Below, one piece after another: positions 50,975 through 61,083 of a stretch of 64,000 bases of DNA. This DNA is from Ettlia oleoabundans (Eukaryota > Chlorophyta > Chlorophyceae > Chlamydomonadales). Positions within the stretch are counted from its first letter, which is position 1. Each line of letters begins with the position of its first letter. Where the stretch lies: positions 1 to 64,000 of the forward strand of contig JAAMXP010001980.1 of NCBI GenBank assembly GCA_019693395.1. The letters are read 5' to 3'. A program made the position numbers and the translations under genes. The notes under the pieces were generated by a model. It ran no database searches. It was not told the DNA's origin and worked only from the letters and a program-made list of their open reading frames with translations.

Positions 50975-51819
50975 TCAGTCACGCTTTGCGCGTGCTGCAG
51001 CTGCCCTCAGTCTGTCGTTCCTAGTGGGCCCAATAGCCATGCGGTAGATGATTGCCGCGGCCCCATAGAATAGTGCCACCACCAAAAGCACCAGGAGGAC
51101 AAAGTCAGACTGCTGAAGGGCAACCACCTCCTGTCCACCAGGCGGCCTGCCAGCTGCTGTTGTGGGTGCTGCGCTGGCAAGCATCAGCAATGCCGCCACC
51201 TGACGCCGGCTGGTTGCTCACAATTCCCACTTCTCTTGCTTCTCCGTATTATGCTGCTCCTGATCCCTGTCCTGCTGATTCTGTCGGGCAAGCCACTGCT
51301 GTTGCTCCTCCAGAGTAGTGAGGCGCTTCTTATTGCGGGCTGTCAGCCGCCGCAAGGTCACCCGTTGCTCCTCCTCGCTTAACGTCTGCCAGTTCGCAAT
51401 GCGCCGCAGACTGCCCTTTCGTGTGACAACTAGTGGGCCCAGGTCTTCAACAGCTACCTTTTCCCCTGTACAGCGGGGATCCACTCGACGTGGATAAAAA
51501 TTGAGTAGGAACGGCAGGTGGACCCGCGCCGACCGACGGTGCTAACGCGGCGTTAGACAGCAACAACCCATTGCGGAACTGCCACATCCTGCACACCTAG
51601 CTTGAGTTCTCGGTTTTTGGTGATGTCAGGCAAAGGCGGTGGCTCCTCCTCTCGGGATTGCTGCGATTGTGAATAGCAGAAGTGCCGGTTCAACAAAGGA
51701 TACGCGCGATATTGTTGTCAGCTGCATGCACCTTGGAGCGCGATGAGCCTCACCTCCGAGGCCTGGCAGACAGTGGCTACCACGATGAGCAGGAGGCGCA
51801 GGACTTGAACCCTTGACAT
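50975..51819 (-). CDS. Small signal-peptide protein with optional C-terminal membrane anchor
   Basis: Three exons join cleanly. Exon 1 (51819-51754) encodes a signal peptide, MSRVQVLRLLLIVVATVCQA. Exon 2 (51660-51597) encodes a Glu/Pro-rich linker. Exon 3, from 51483, encodes DPRCTGEKVAVEDLGPLVVT, SLRRIANWQTLSEEEQRVTL and RRLTARNKKRLTTLEEQQQ. Read straight through, the protein has 131 residues and stops at TGA (51220-51218) after EKWEL. The same frame then stays open to 50975 and encodes QQSDFVLLVLLVVALFYGAA, a transmembrane helix, and a basic tail ending RAKRD. The TGA overlaps a GTGAGC donor-like site, and acceptors in matching phase lie about 45-70 nt downstream, so splicing could make a type I membrane protein. 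I cannot name the family. Exon 1-3 phases agree, which supports the model; the last step is inference. Confidence 0.65.
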
Positions 51820-52039
51820 GCACTGCAACGTGTGCTAATGTATGCCAGTTACAATTGCACAAAGGGAAAGCGAGAGAACTGCACTATTTTTTTCTGGCCA
51901 GCATGGTGCTTTCATCCCTGCTGGCGCGCAGCGGGCGGAAGTTGCCGCCTGATGACGTGTGAGCAGGAACACAACCTGATAACGACCCCGCGATACGAAA
52001 TGCTTGAACAGTACTGCTGACTTGCAGTGTCACCTCTGA

Positions 52040-54321
52040 TCACAGCCTGCTGAACGCCGGCAGCGCAGTCTCCACGACGCGTGCTATGTGCGCTGCTAGG
52101 TCCTCTGCATGCAACCAGAAGACCAAACTCATATCCTTGCAGCTACGTGCCACGCATAATTCTACTACTAGACGGGCGCTGGTGTAGACATACTCCTTCA
52201 GTACTGGCGTTCCTGCTGTACTTGCAATAACATGCTGCCCTGGTGCTGGCACCTTGCTGCCCTCCTCAAGCCCTAGCACAAGTGCTCACCCGACTGCTTT
52301 GCCGAGACACAGAAGCCATGCGTGAGGGTGTCAACAAAGTAGCTCTCAACGCCTGGCACTTCCTGGTGCATTGCATCCCATTTCCATTGCTGCATGGTAC
52401 ACCACCCAAAACGGGGCAACAGATGGCATGGCAGGAGCTGTCATATCGCAGGTGCAGACGGGGATGGCAACAGCGGCTGCAAAGAGCACCCATCAGGGCC
52501 CCAGGTCGCATGGTACACCTGCTCGATGACATCCTCCTTCGCAAACTCACCTTGAACCAGCAGTCGTTGGGGGCAGCAAACACGGCAAACCGCTGGCCCA
52601 GCTGATCCAACAGCCACCAATCTGCCGGCGCAGCCAGGGTTTCAAACTCGGTGAGGCCCAAGAAGAACCCGTTCTCTACGCAGCTGGGCGTGGTAAAGAC
52701 TACAAAAAGCAGCAGCAAGGAGGGGGGTGTGAACGCAGGGTCAAGGTGGTGTGGCCACTTGGCCCAACGCGCGCGCGCGCCCCCCGCCNNNNNNNNNNNN
52801 NNNNNNNNNNNNCCCCCCCCTCACACACACACACACACACACGGCAACCCAATTAACCGCTCAAACGCTGCAACTTACACACCTCGTGCTACTGTGTCTA
52901 CAGCATGCTGATCCATACCAGGCGCCGCGACTCGGACCAGACCTCGCCGGACGCTCAATGGCAGGTACCCCAGGCTGCCCGCCACACGTGCCAGAAAGGC
53001 GTGGTGACGGGTGAGCCATGACAGGCGGCGCTGCCGGGCACACTGTTGGTCGACTGCAGGAGCCGCGCACAAGGGCGGGCACGGCCGGAAAGAGAAGCCC
53101 CTGAAATGTTTGGAGGCATCAGCAGTGGTGATTCGCCAGCGGCAGCAAAGTGTGTACCAACCTTGGAGGAAAGGAAAGAGCCCAATAACCTTCACGATGT
53201 TGGATACCTGCTGTGAGCCCGCCTGCTGCAAGCCTGGCTGCTGCTCTGGCTCTGGCTCATCTTTCTGCTCCTGGTGCTGATCCTCCTTCCCTCCTTGCCG
53301 CCGCAGAGTGGTCACCAATTCTGCCTGCATGTCCTCCATTGCCGTCTCATCACCACCGGTGCCACCAGTGGCATGTGCACTGGCTGCCCCCATGTGGCTC
53401 CACAGGCGACCTGCCATGCTATCCAGAGCACGTGCCGTGGCATGGCTGCTGCCGAGATGATGCGACTCAAGGCGGTGTATGGCATGTATCGACATGTATG
53501 TCCCTGGAACAAGTGATCAGTGATATCAGGGATGCTCGAGTGTGAAAAAGCCTGGGAATGCATGTGCAGCGAGGAGCAACCCAGGACGGACATGGCCCAC
53601 AGCATCGAGCCATGGCAGAATAGTTGGGCATCAGCGTCTCCAAAAAGCCCATTGCCACCACCTACCGATACTATGCCCCAGGATCACCAGCGGAGGGCAG
53701 CCAGGGGCCAGGAAGTGGTGCCTCAGCAGCGCCACCTTGTGCTCAATCTGCTCCTCCAGCGAAAACACACGTCCCGGCGGAGTCAGACCTTGGCCATCCT
53801 GATGGGAAAGGCCGACGCATGGCATGGCTGGTCTGTGATGCCAGGTCGGATGCATGGACCTAAATCTGATTCGTGATAGCCGACAATCAGGCATATCATG
53901 ATAGGATGGCAATAGTCATGCTGCGGACATGTCAGTTGCTCACCATCCCCAGATTTGACACAGCGGTCACATAAGCCCGGCCTTTCAGCTTGTGTTGCAT
54001 ATGGAACATGAATGGCGTGTAAAATGATGCGGCCCCAGGGTTGCCGGGAATCAACAACAGCTGAACATCAGGATTGTTGGTGGATGCGGGCAGCTCCAAG
54101 ACTTCAGTTGGCCATCCAGCCACGTCCCATACGCAACTGGTCAGGTGCGGCTTGCTGCCAGTGCTGGTGCTGGTGCCACCACCACCACTCATGGCTGCGC
54201 CAGATATGACGTTCCCCGTTCCAAGGGTGGTTTTCCAAGGAATCGTCGCTGCTGGACTTGCCAGCTGGCCAGCTGTGCGCGTGTTGGTTGCCCTGAAGCT
54301 AGCAAGTCGGACGGGGAACAT
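52040..54321 (-). CDS. Lipid droplet-associated hydrolase (LDAH)-like protein
   Basis: Alpha/beta hydrolase of the LDAH (UPF0554) family, linked to lipid droplets and neutral-lipid turnover. The first in-frame ATG is at 54321 (MFPVRLASFRATNTRTAGQ), giving an Arg-rich N-terminal extension; a later Met (MSGGGGTSTSTG) is possible. VQLLLIPGNPGAASFYTPFM is the family's oxyanion-side GNPG motif. FSLEEQIEHKVALLRHHF and LVILGHSIG hold the nucleophile elbow with Ser. An insertion rich in Glu, Gln and Asp follows (about 53215-53400), then VKVIGLFPFLQ and LARVAGSLGYLPLSVRRGLV. DTLTHGFCVS is the catalytic-His motif (HAFC in relatives). The C-terminus reads HIARVVETALPAFSRL. A 24-N gap (52789-52812) sits in an intron. 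Exon joints near the C-terminus are uncertain. Confidence 0.87.
52770..52842. repeat. (CG)n, poly-C and (CA)n tract around assembly gap
   Basis: A (CG)n run and C-run precede 24 Ns (52789-52812), followed by another C-run and a (CA)n microsatellite. It lies in an intron of the LDAH-like gene and has the same composition as the tract at 41440-41500. Confidence 0.85.
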
Positions 54322-54882
54322 TGGGCGCGCCAAGGACAAGGAAACGGGAGCTGCACAGTAACATCATGTGATCAGACACGGCCAATTGTGCCATAGAGCT
54401 GCTCTAAGAGCGCTATTTTGCCAGCGTGTTGCCAGCACAGCAACTTCCTCAGCTGGCTGACGAAGGAGGCTGAAGCCATACCTCGATGCACCCACATTGC
54501 AGCGTGCTACATGCTACCGTCAGCGGACCTCCATGACTGGTCCACGGCTTGGTATTCTAGGGAGCTGATCACGACCAGTCGCACTCGTTACTTGCCTTTG
54601 CTTGCCGCCGGAGTTGCGGTTTAAGGTGCGGCAACCCGTCATCGCCAGAACTCGAGGTTAGCGTTTAGCGCTGCATTCCCCGCCACCGCTGCCGCTGCAA
54701 CCGTCCGGCTATTAGTGTCCCAAGCTTAATAACAGACAAGCCATCGCAGCTCTTGACAGCATGAGCATGCTACATGATCGATCGGTTTTCTGTCGCGGTC
54801 TCCGGTCCAGCGGCGCACTATTGATTGGTTGGCATACAACCAGCGTTAGTTTGTGTGGCCGCCCTGTCTTCCTGCAGTCGCC
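54322..54882. promoter_or_regulatory. Divergent promoter region of LDAH and PRT1
   Basis: About 560 bp separate the start codons of two divergently transcribed genes. A sequence resembling a splice acceptor (CCTGCAG) lies just before the PRT1 ATG, so an upstream non-coding or short coding exon of PRT1 is possible. Confidence 0.45.
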
Positions 54883-57457
54883 ATGCTGGACCAGGATGAC
54901 TGGCGATGCCCTACATGTCTGGACCTGCTATTTAAGCCAGCAGTGAACTCCTCATGTGGTCACATCTACTGTTTCTGGTGCCTGCATCGGGTGTGTGTGG
55001 GTTGGGCATCAGTATGACTTACCGCTCGACTGTTGTCCATGCTGTCACTCTGCGGGAGAACCTTGAAGTAAGACTAGTGCCGCCCAGGTCGCTCGCCATC
55101 GACGGCCTGGCTTGCGCTGCTATGTATTTGCGCAGCAGGCTGGCATGCACTTAATTTATCCTCCACCACCAGTCGCCCTGACCTTGCTTCCTGCTGTGTT
55201 ACTGCAGGCAATGTCCCCATACACCCCTTCCTCCTGCCCCGTCTGTCGGGCCAAGTACACCCACCTGCCTGCCATCTGCACCAAGTTGCACCGCTTCCTA
55301 GCCTGCCAGTTTCCAATTCAATACGCATTGCGCCGAGCGGAGACTGAAGGTATGCTGTTCGGGTTTCAACTGCTTTCCTTACCTGACAGTTGTGCCCAGT
55401 TCAATCGTCGGTTTGCACGCTAGCCATTGTCGCCATTGCACCGCCTCCTCACGTCCAGAAGTGTTGCAAACCAGCCGTAGCACTCTGATGCCCGTGCAGC
55501 CGAAGAACGAGATCTTGGGGGCGCTGCACCAGAGCCTGACGACAGCTGCTCGTTGCCGCCTCCAGCTCACCCCAATTACTGGCAGCCACTGCACTTTGCC
55601 TGTGACAACCCTCGCTGTGGCCGGCTGCTGTACCGCCCAGTAGTGTTGACCTGCGGGCATGCAGTCTGTGGTACATCTTGCCTGCCACGTAGCAGCCGCA
55701 GCAGTGGTGACGCGGCCTGCGAGTGTCCTGCCTGCGGCATGATGACCCGCCCGGCCCCTGCCGTCTGTAAGCAGCTCGCAGACCTGTTGCGTACGCTCTT
55801 CCCGGAGGAATCGCAGCAGCGGGAGCAGGAGCAGCGGCAGGAGCAGCAGTGGGAGGCAGACACAGTAGCCACTGGCTGCGACATCGACAGCAGTCTGCAG
55901 CCAATACCGCAGCAGGAGCAGCAAGAGGTGGCACAGGGGGGTTTTGAGGGGGAGCAAGAGGAGCCCACTACCCCCCATGCGTCAGCGTCAGGGCACAGTG
56001 CAGTAGCAGGCGAGGCAGACGCGGAGCGCCCTAGTGACAGCGGCGGTGCCGCAGCAGAACAGCAGCATCAGCAGGCATTGAGCCCCTCGCTGGCTGCCGC
56101 GCTACGGCAACGTGCGGCAGCAGGGGGCCGGAGCCAAGAGCTGGCCGAGCGGCTGGAGGCCAACCTGCGGCACCTCACCGGCGAGGGCTATGTTCACCAC
56201 GGGGTGGGCTGTGATGGCTGTGGTAAGTAATCTGAATGAAGATGAAACAACCTTACAAACCAGAGGAGTGGAAGCGGAAGGGGTTGGACCTCGGGTTTAC
56301 AAGTGAATGCCACGCTCGCCACATTGCCTTGGGCTTTCTTTGCCAGTAACCGTTGCGAAACATGTGCTTAAGCCAAACTTGTTAAAATATCCTGCACTCT
56401 CACTTGCATCATGGGCTTGCCGTGCAGGGCTTTATCCTATCCAAGGCCGGCGCTACCAATGCAAGGAGTGCCCGGATGCCATGGGCTTTGACTTGTGTGG
56501 GGCATGCATGGACCGTGGGGTGGCGACCATTGTGGGCAGGTGAGCTGCAGCACGCAGCCATGTGCTTTGGACGGTGTTCCATTGAAGGGCAGGGCACTGC
56601 AGAGCCTGTAGGCAGTATGGACCACCTCTGCCTAAAGCATCTGGGTGCGATGAGCTGGGATGTTTTCAATCACATCATTTGCAAAGGAAGCTGTTCATTT
56701 AACCTGTTCATCTGCGAGCAGGTTCAACCAGCGCCACACGCCCGACCACCGCATGCACCTCATGCGCCCTCGGGTGACGGCCACGCACATGCTGCAGGTA
56801 GGTTTTGCAGCAACCTTATGTCTTGCCATTCAGGCATGCGCACTTGTGCTGCACTGACATATGCATAAGCTAGGAAACAACAGCAACACCATCAATCGCG
56901 CGAAACATTAAATTGGAACTTGAACAAAACCAACAATGTGCTGCTTTGCTGCACAGGCTGCTAATCCCGAGCTGCCTATGGAGCAACTTATGTGGCTGCT
57001 TGAGCTGACGCTGACAGGTGGCGAGGAGGAGGAACAAGATGGGCAGCCGGCGCCACATCAATTGGTGCCACCGCCGCAGCAGCAGTTGCAGCAGCAGCAT
57101 GCAAGACATCAAGGGCAGATAGAGCAGGAAACAGGCGGCCCCCAGAGCCACGGCGGCAGTGCAGATCAGCCGAATGACGCTGGCGATGATCCACCCATCC
57201 CAATGCTGCGTCGTGGCCCACGACCGGCCTACGTTACCATTGCACAGGAGCCGTCGCCCTCAGCATACGCCGTTGACCACCAGACGCCGCCAGCAGCCGT
57301 AATGGCTAGTGTCCAGGGATCACAGGCAGCATCAGGAGAGGGGCAAGGCCTCATCCTGGATGAAGCAAATGTGGTGCAAAGTGACGGAGATGAGGAGGTG
57401 CATGTGCCACTGGAGAGCTTGATAGGAGACCAGCGGGCGCCCCACGACCCTGAGTAG
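54883..57457 (+). CDS. PRT1-like N-degron E3 ubiquitin ligase (two RINGs, ZZ)
   Basis: Homologue of plant PROTEOLYSIS1, the E3 ligase that recognises aromatic N-terminal residues in the plant N-degron pathway. Six exons join in phase: 54883-54990, 55208-55349, 55500-56222, 56428-56539, 56722-56797 and 56957-57457, giving 553 residues. RING 1 is split by the first intron: WRCPTCLDLLFKPAVNSSCG with HIYCFWCLHR, then SSCPVCRAKY. RING 2 has FACDNPRCGRLLYRPVVLTC, GHAVCGTSC and CECPACGMM. The ZZ finger has GVGCDGCGLYPIQGRRYQC, KECPDAMGFDLCGACM and RFNQRHTPDHRMHLMRP. The domain order equals that of PRT1. A Gln/Glu-rich linker lies between RING 2 and ZZ, and a 130-residue acidic and Gln-rich tail follows ZZ. 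A short upstream exon cannot be excluded. Confidence 0.93.
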
Positions 57458-57843
57458 GGCGCTCCGCTGGCCACTGCTTCAGTGGTTTTTTTGGAAGCTG
57501 TTTGCCAGGCAGATGTATAATAGTCATCGTATATCATCACACATAAAACCTCAACCTTTGAACTGTTGTGCGACTTGCCACCATCCCCCCACGGTTATCA
57601 GGCCAGCTTCAACGGGCTGTGAGAGGCAGGTGCCCAGAACGCGTTTCAGTGACCTATAGTAAACTGTTCCACGCCGGCTGAAGTGTATCCGCCTCTGTCA
57701 TGCTTGCAAGCCAGTCGCACCTTCACGCGATGCTAGCGTAGCATGGTGGGTGACGCACATTCTGGCCACAGATGCGAATGGGAAGAGTTACCTTCAAACG
57801 ATTATACATATGAGCGAGAGCTTCCTCGCGCAGCGCGGGCATC
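57458..57843. other. Intergenic between PRT1 and the first SETD9-like gene
   Basis: Contains the PRT1 3' untranslated region and the short promoter of the next gene. No exon is supported. Confidence 0.4.
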
Positions 57844-58722
57844 ATGGCTTTCAGCAGCAGGAGCCTGGCGGCAGCACTGGCGCGGCTCAGAGGAGCCTGG
57901 CTACCGTCAGCGGCCCCCCAGCAAGAGCAGCAGCGAGTGGTACGCCTGCAAGAGGAGCTTCTCACTTATTTACAGCGCGTAAAGACGGCTTTCAAGCAGC
58001 ACAGCTGCAGTGAAGGCAGGCGCAGCAGGATCAGCGGTATGACAGCCCAGTCTGCCGGTTCTGCGCTCAGCTTCCAGCTGCAGCTGGGCCGCTCCAGCAT
58101 CCCGGGCGCCGGCAGGGGTGTTTTCCTGGTGGCCGGCAGCTGCCCCCAGGGCAGCATCGTCACACTTTACCCTGGTCTGGTCTACAACATGGCTGACTTT
58201 TTGACCCAGCTAGCCACATCTGCACCTGACGAGGCCTTTGCACCCACTCCGCCCGCCTGGGTCCTCAACAATCGCTACTTGCTGCAGCTGCGCTGCCCGA
58301 GCAACTCGGTATTGGTGGACGGCCAGCCGCACGGCCTGTCGGCCCAGCGCTTCCTGGCAGCAGCGGCCGCCTCAGGTGCTCCTACTGCCAACACCAGCTG
58401 GCTGCCAGATGACTGGGCTGATGAGCAGGCCGGGCTTGCTCCCGTGCTGGCGCAGTCGGCCCTGGGCAACATGGTCAACCATAGCGCCAGAGCCGCCACT
58501 GTCGGTTTTGAACTGTGTCCCTTGCCCGACTCCCTGCCTGATTCACTCCTGCGCTTTGTGCCCGCCTTGAATGCACAGCGGGCCCCAGTCCGCTGGGTGC
58601 CGCTCCTGATTGCCCGCAACACACTCTGTGCTGACTCCGAATCGGACTCACACGAGCCTATTGAGCTGCTAGTCAACTATGGCACCAACCCTTGCAGCCT
58701 TGGCTACCACAGCTGCGTGTAG
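57844..58722 (+). CDS. SETD9-like SET-domain protein, copy 1 (intronless)
   Basis: A 292-residue single-exon protein resembling the SETD9 group of SET-domain proteins; SET domains usually methylate lysines, but activity is unproven for this group. The N-terminal 70 residues hold helices rich in Ala, Arg and Gln. The SET region begins FQLQLGRSSIPGAGRGVFLV (motif G-x-G, N-SET strand), continues QGSIVTLYPGLVYNMADFL, NNRYLLQLRC and VLVDGQPHGLSAQRFLAAAA, has the NHS motif in ALGNMVNHSARAATVGFEL, and ends ELLVNYGTNPCSLGYHSCV with the NYG motif. The ATG at 57844 is the first in frame. No intron interrupts it, unlike nearly every neighbour. A related copy lies 0.7 kb downstream. Confidence 0.8.
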   Translation: MAFSSRSLAAALARLRGAWLPSAAPQQEQQRVVRLQEELLTYLQRVKTAFKQHSCSEGRRSRISGMTAQSAGSALSFQLQLGRSSIPGAGRGVFLVAGSCPQGSIVTLYPGLVYNMADFLTQLATSAPDEAFAPTPPAWVLNNRYLLQLRCPSNSVLVDGQPHGLSAQRFLAAAAASGAPTANTSWLPDDWADEQAGLAPVLAQSALGNMVNHSARAATVGFELCPLPDSLPDSLLRFVPALNAQRAPVRWVPLLIARNTLCADSESDSHEPIELLVNYGTNPCSLGYHSCV

Positions 58723-59408
58723 CCCCATGCACGTGCTGATTGACCCTTGCTGCAGTCTGCTTCTGTGAACGACCATCGTCAACGGGTGTGCTGTGCATGT
58801 TCAGGAATGCCTTATTTTGCTCTTTGATACTGCTGCTGCGCTTGAGGCCTAACAGATCTTTCCAAACCGTTCCAAAAACCTCGCCTCCTAGTCAATCAGC
58901 TTCATTTGATCCCGCACTCTCGCCCATGCAGCTTGGGATATTGTATTTCCTGGTTGATCACATTTTGTTGGCCATAAGTAACTTTGTGCACATTATTTTG
59001 GCCATGACCCTCGCATTTGACCTAGCACTGGTTTCTTCCCATCTGCCTACGGATTTGCTGTATGCGCAGCGCCGCCAACTTTATTATGTTGCTACAAGCT
59101 TTGTTTTGATTTAGCTGAACACACACAGCAGTATGTAAATCTAACTGCTCTGTTTGCCTTCACTTCAAAACCTGCCGCTAGCAGACAGGCCACCAATTTT
59201 GCCCCCTGTAGGGTGCCAGCCTGCCTTTCCCACACTCAGGTTGCACCCACGGATTCATCCAAGGGGGGATCAGACACTACAAAAGCTGCTGTATGCTAAG
59301 TTACTAATCAAGGATAGCCATCGCCCCTCTGCCTGCTGACCTGGGCGCTGTGTTGTGCTGACCTGTCTGGCCCCATTCTGTATAACCTTGGACATTGGAG
59401 GCCTCACC
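58723..59408. other. Spacer between the two SETD9-like copies
   Basis: About 690 bases. No exon or obvious repeat is supported; it is not a copy of the region upstream of the first gene as far as can be judged by eye. Confidence 0.4.
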
Positions 59409-60320
59409 ATGTCACAGCTTCAGCACCTAAAATCAATGCAGGCGGCCGTCAGGCTAGCAAGGCAGGTGGAAGGGCTGTTTCTCCAAGCCCGAGCTCCAGA
59501 GGAGGAGCTGAAGCGAGTGCATCACCTTCAGCTTAATCTAGGGAGTTATCTGCGGCGCCTTGACCAGACTGCTGAGGAGCGCCACAGCAGCGGCAAGACA
59601 GTGCTGGGTGACAGTGCTGCCAGCCTGCCCCCGGCAGCCACTCTCGACTTCCAGCTGCAGCTGGGCCGCTCCAGCATCCCGGGTGGCGGCAGGGGCGTTT
59701 TTTTGGTGGCCGGCAGCTGCCCCCAGGGCAGCATCGTCACACTTTACCCTGGTCTGGTCTACAACATGGCTGACTTTTTGACCCAGCTGGCCACATCTGC
59801 ACCTGACGAGGCCTTTGCACCCACCCCGCCCGCCTGGGTCCTCAACAATCGCTACCTGCTGCAGCTGCGCTGCCTGAGCAACTCGGTATTGGTGGACGGC
59901 CAGCCGCACGGCCTGTCGGCCCAGCGCTTCCTGGCAGCAGCGGCAGCCTCTGCTGATGGCTGTGAGCCGGGTGCCGTCAACGCCAGCTGGCTTTTGGAAG
60001 CCTGCCAACTGGAACAACAGAAGCGGCACCAGCAAGATGACCCGCACCTTCTCTTGCAGCAGGCATCCCTGGGGAACATGGGGAATCACAGTCAGCATGC
60101 CAACATGGTATTTGATGTGTGCCCCCTGCCTCTTTGGCTGCCCAACTCGCTCCTGCGTTTCGTGCCCTCGTTGGCAGCCAAGGGGGACGACTCGCAGGTG
60201 CGCTGGGTGCCTTCTCTGCGTGCACTCACGAAGATATCTGCCACCCCACGTGAACCTTGTGAGCTATTTGTCATTATGGCACCGACCCAACCAGTGTTGG
60301 TTACAACCCTTAGGGCTTAG
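59409..60320 (+). CDS. SETD9-like SET-domain protein, copy 2, frameshifted at the C-terminus
   Basis: Tandem paralogue of the gene at 57844, also intronless. The ATG at 59409 starts MSQLQHLKSMQAAVRLARQ. The N-terminal 75 residues differ from copy 1, as does the segment after ASADGCEPGAVNASW. The middle part, from FQLQLGRSSIPGGGRGVFLV to SAQRFLAAAAAS, is almost identical at both protein and DNA level. NHS is kept in GNMGNHSQHANMV. At about 60272, where copy 1 reads VNYG, this copy lacks one base: it reads ELFVIMAPTQPVL and ends LRA. One added base at that point would restore NYGTDPTSVGY-type reading, so the ancestral frame is evident. It may be a degenerating gene, an allele, or carry a sequencing error. 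Confidence 0.75.
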   Translation: MSQLQHLKSMQAAVRLARQVEGLFLQARAPEEELKRVHHLQLNLGSYLRRLDQTAEERHSSGKTVLGDSAASLPPAATLDFQLQLGRSSIPGGGRGVFLVAGSCPQGSIVTLYPGLVYNMADFLTQLATSAPDEAFAPTPPAWVLNNRYLLQLRCLSNSVLVDGQPHGLSAQRFLAAAAASADGCEPGAVNASWLLEACQLEQQKRHQQDDPHLLLQQASLGNMGNHSQHANMVFDVCPLPLWLPNSLLRFVPSLAAKGDDSQVRWVPSLRALTKISATPREPCELFVIMAPTQPVLVTTLRA

Positions 60321-61083
60321 CTCGGGCATCTTTGCTGAGGGCACTACATCAACCCTGAGCAGCTTACCACTGCATTTGGACGTATGTCGTTCCCGCCTAC
60401 GTGTTTGCTTTTATGATGTTCTGTTGTGATAAGTTGGATCACATCTTGCCGCACGAAGAGCTGGGCGGTGCCGCTCGGCCCCCAGGGGAGCGGCACATTG
60501 TAGCAGCATTTGACTCTCATTATGCCTGCATGCAATGCAGTTTAAACGCAGGACGATTGCCCACCATTGGAGTGAGGATTGTGACAAGTTTGCATGCAAT
60601 CGGTCGCATGGTGGGGCTGGGGAGCAGTGACGCTCAAACCTGCCGCTTTGGCAGCAACAGACGCTATCAGTGGCGGCGGCAGCCTCGGGCAGATTCATAA
60701 GCGCCAGCGGCGCGCCTCTGCCCGGTCCCCATCTGTTTGATACATCGTACGACAAACGCGAAAATTGCACATTTGTATAGCGGGAAACCGCAAGAGGAGC
60801 CAGAGCGCCACTGGGAAGCTAGGCTGGGTGGGCCCAAAGGCCTGATGCTTTTGTACTTTTATACTTCCAAATCTGCATTCAAGGGAAAAAACGCCTCAGA
60901 CCCAAAGATGGCCGCGCAGGCGTGCGTTTCCAGCCGATAGTAGGTACCGTTGCTTATTTTACAAATCAATTAGTGTTGGAGCTCACCCTTAACATTCATA
61001 TGCGCAATTAGCGCTCAGTGCAGCTATCAGCCTCACGGGTTTGATGCTTGGTGCCTGGCCGGGTTCAGTGCAGTAATCGCCTC
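60321..61083. other. Intergenic
   Basis: No exon is supported on either strand in about 760 bases. It should contain the 3' region of copy 2 and the promoter of the gene at 61084. Confidence 0.4.

Noticed and set aside
51170..51220. Selenocysteine at the in-frame UGA
   Set aside because: The UGA does not lie in a redox motif, and I could not identify a SECIS-like element; a splice or bicistronic explanation is simpler.
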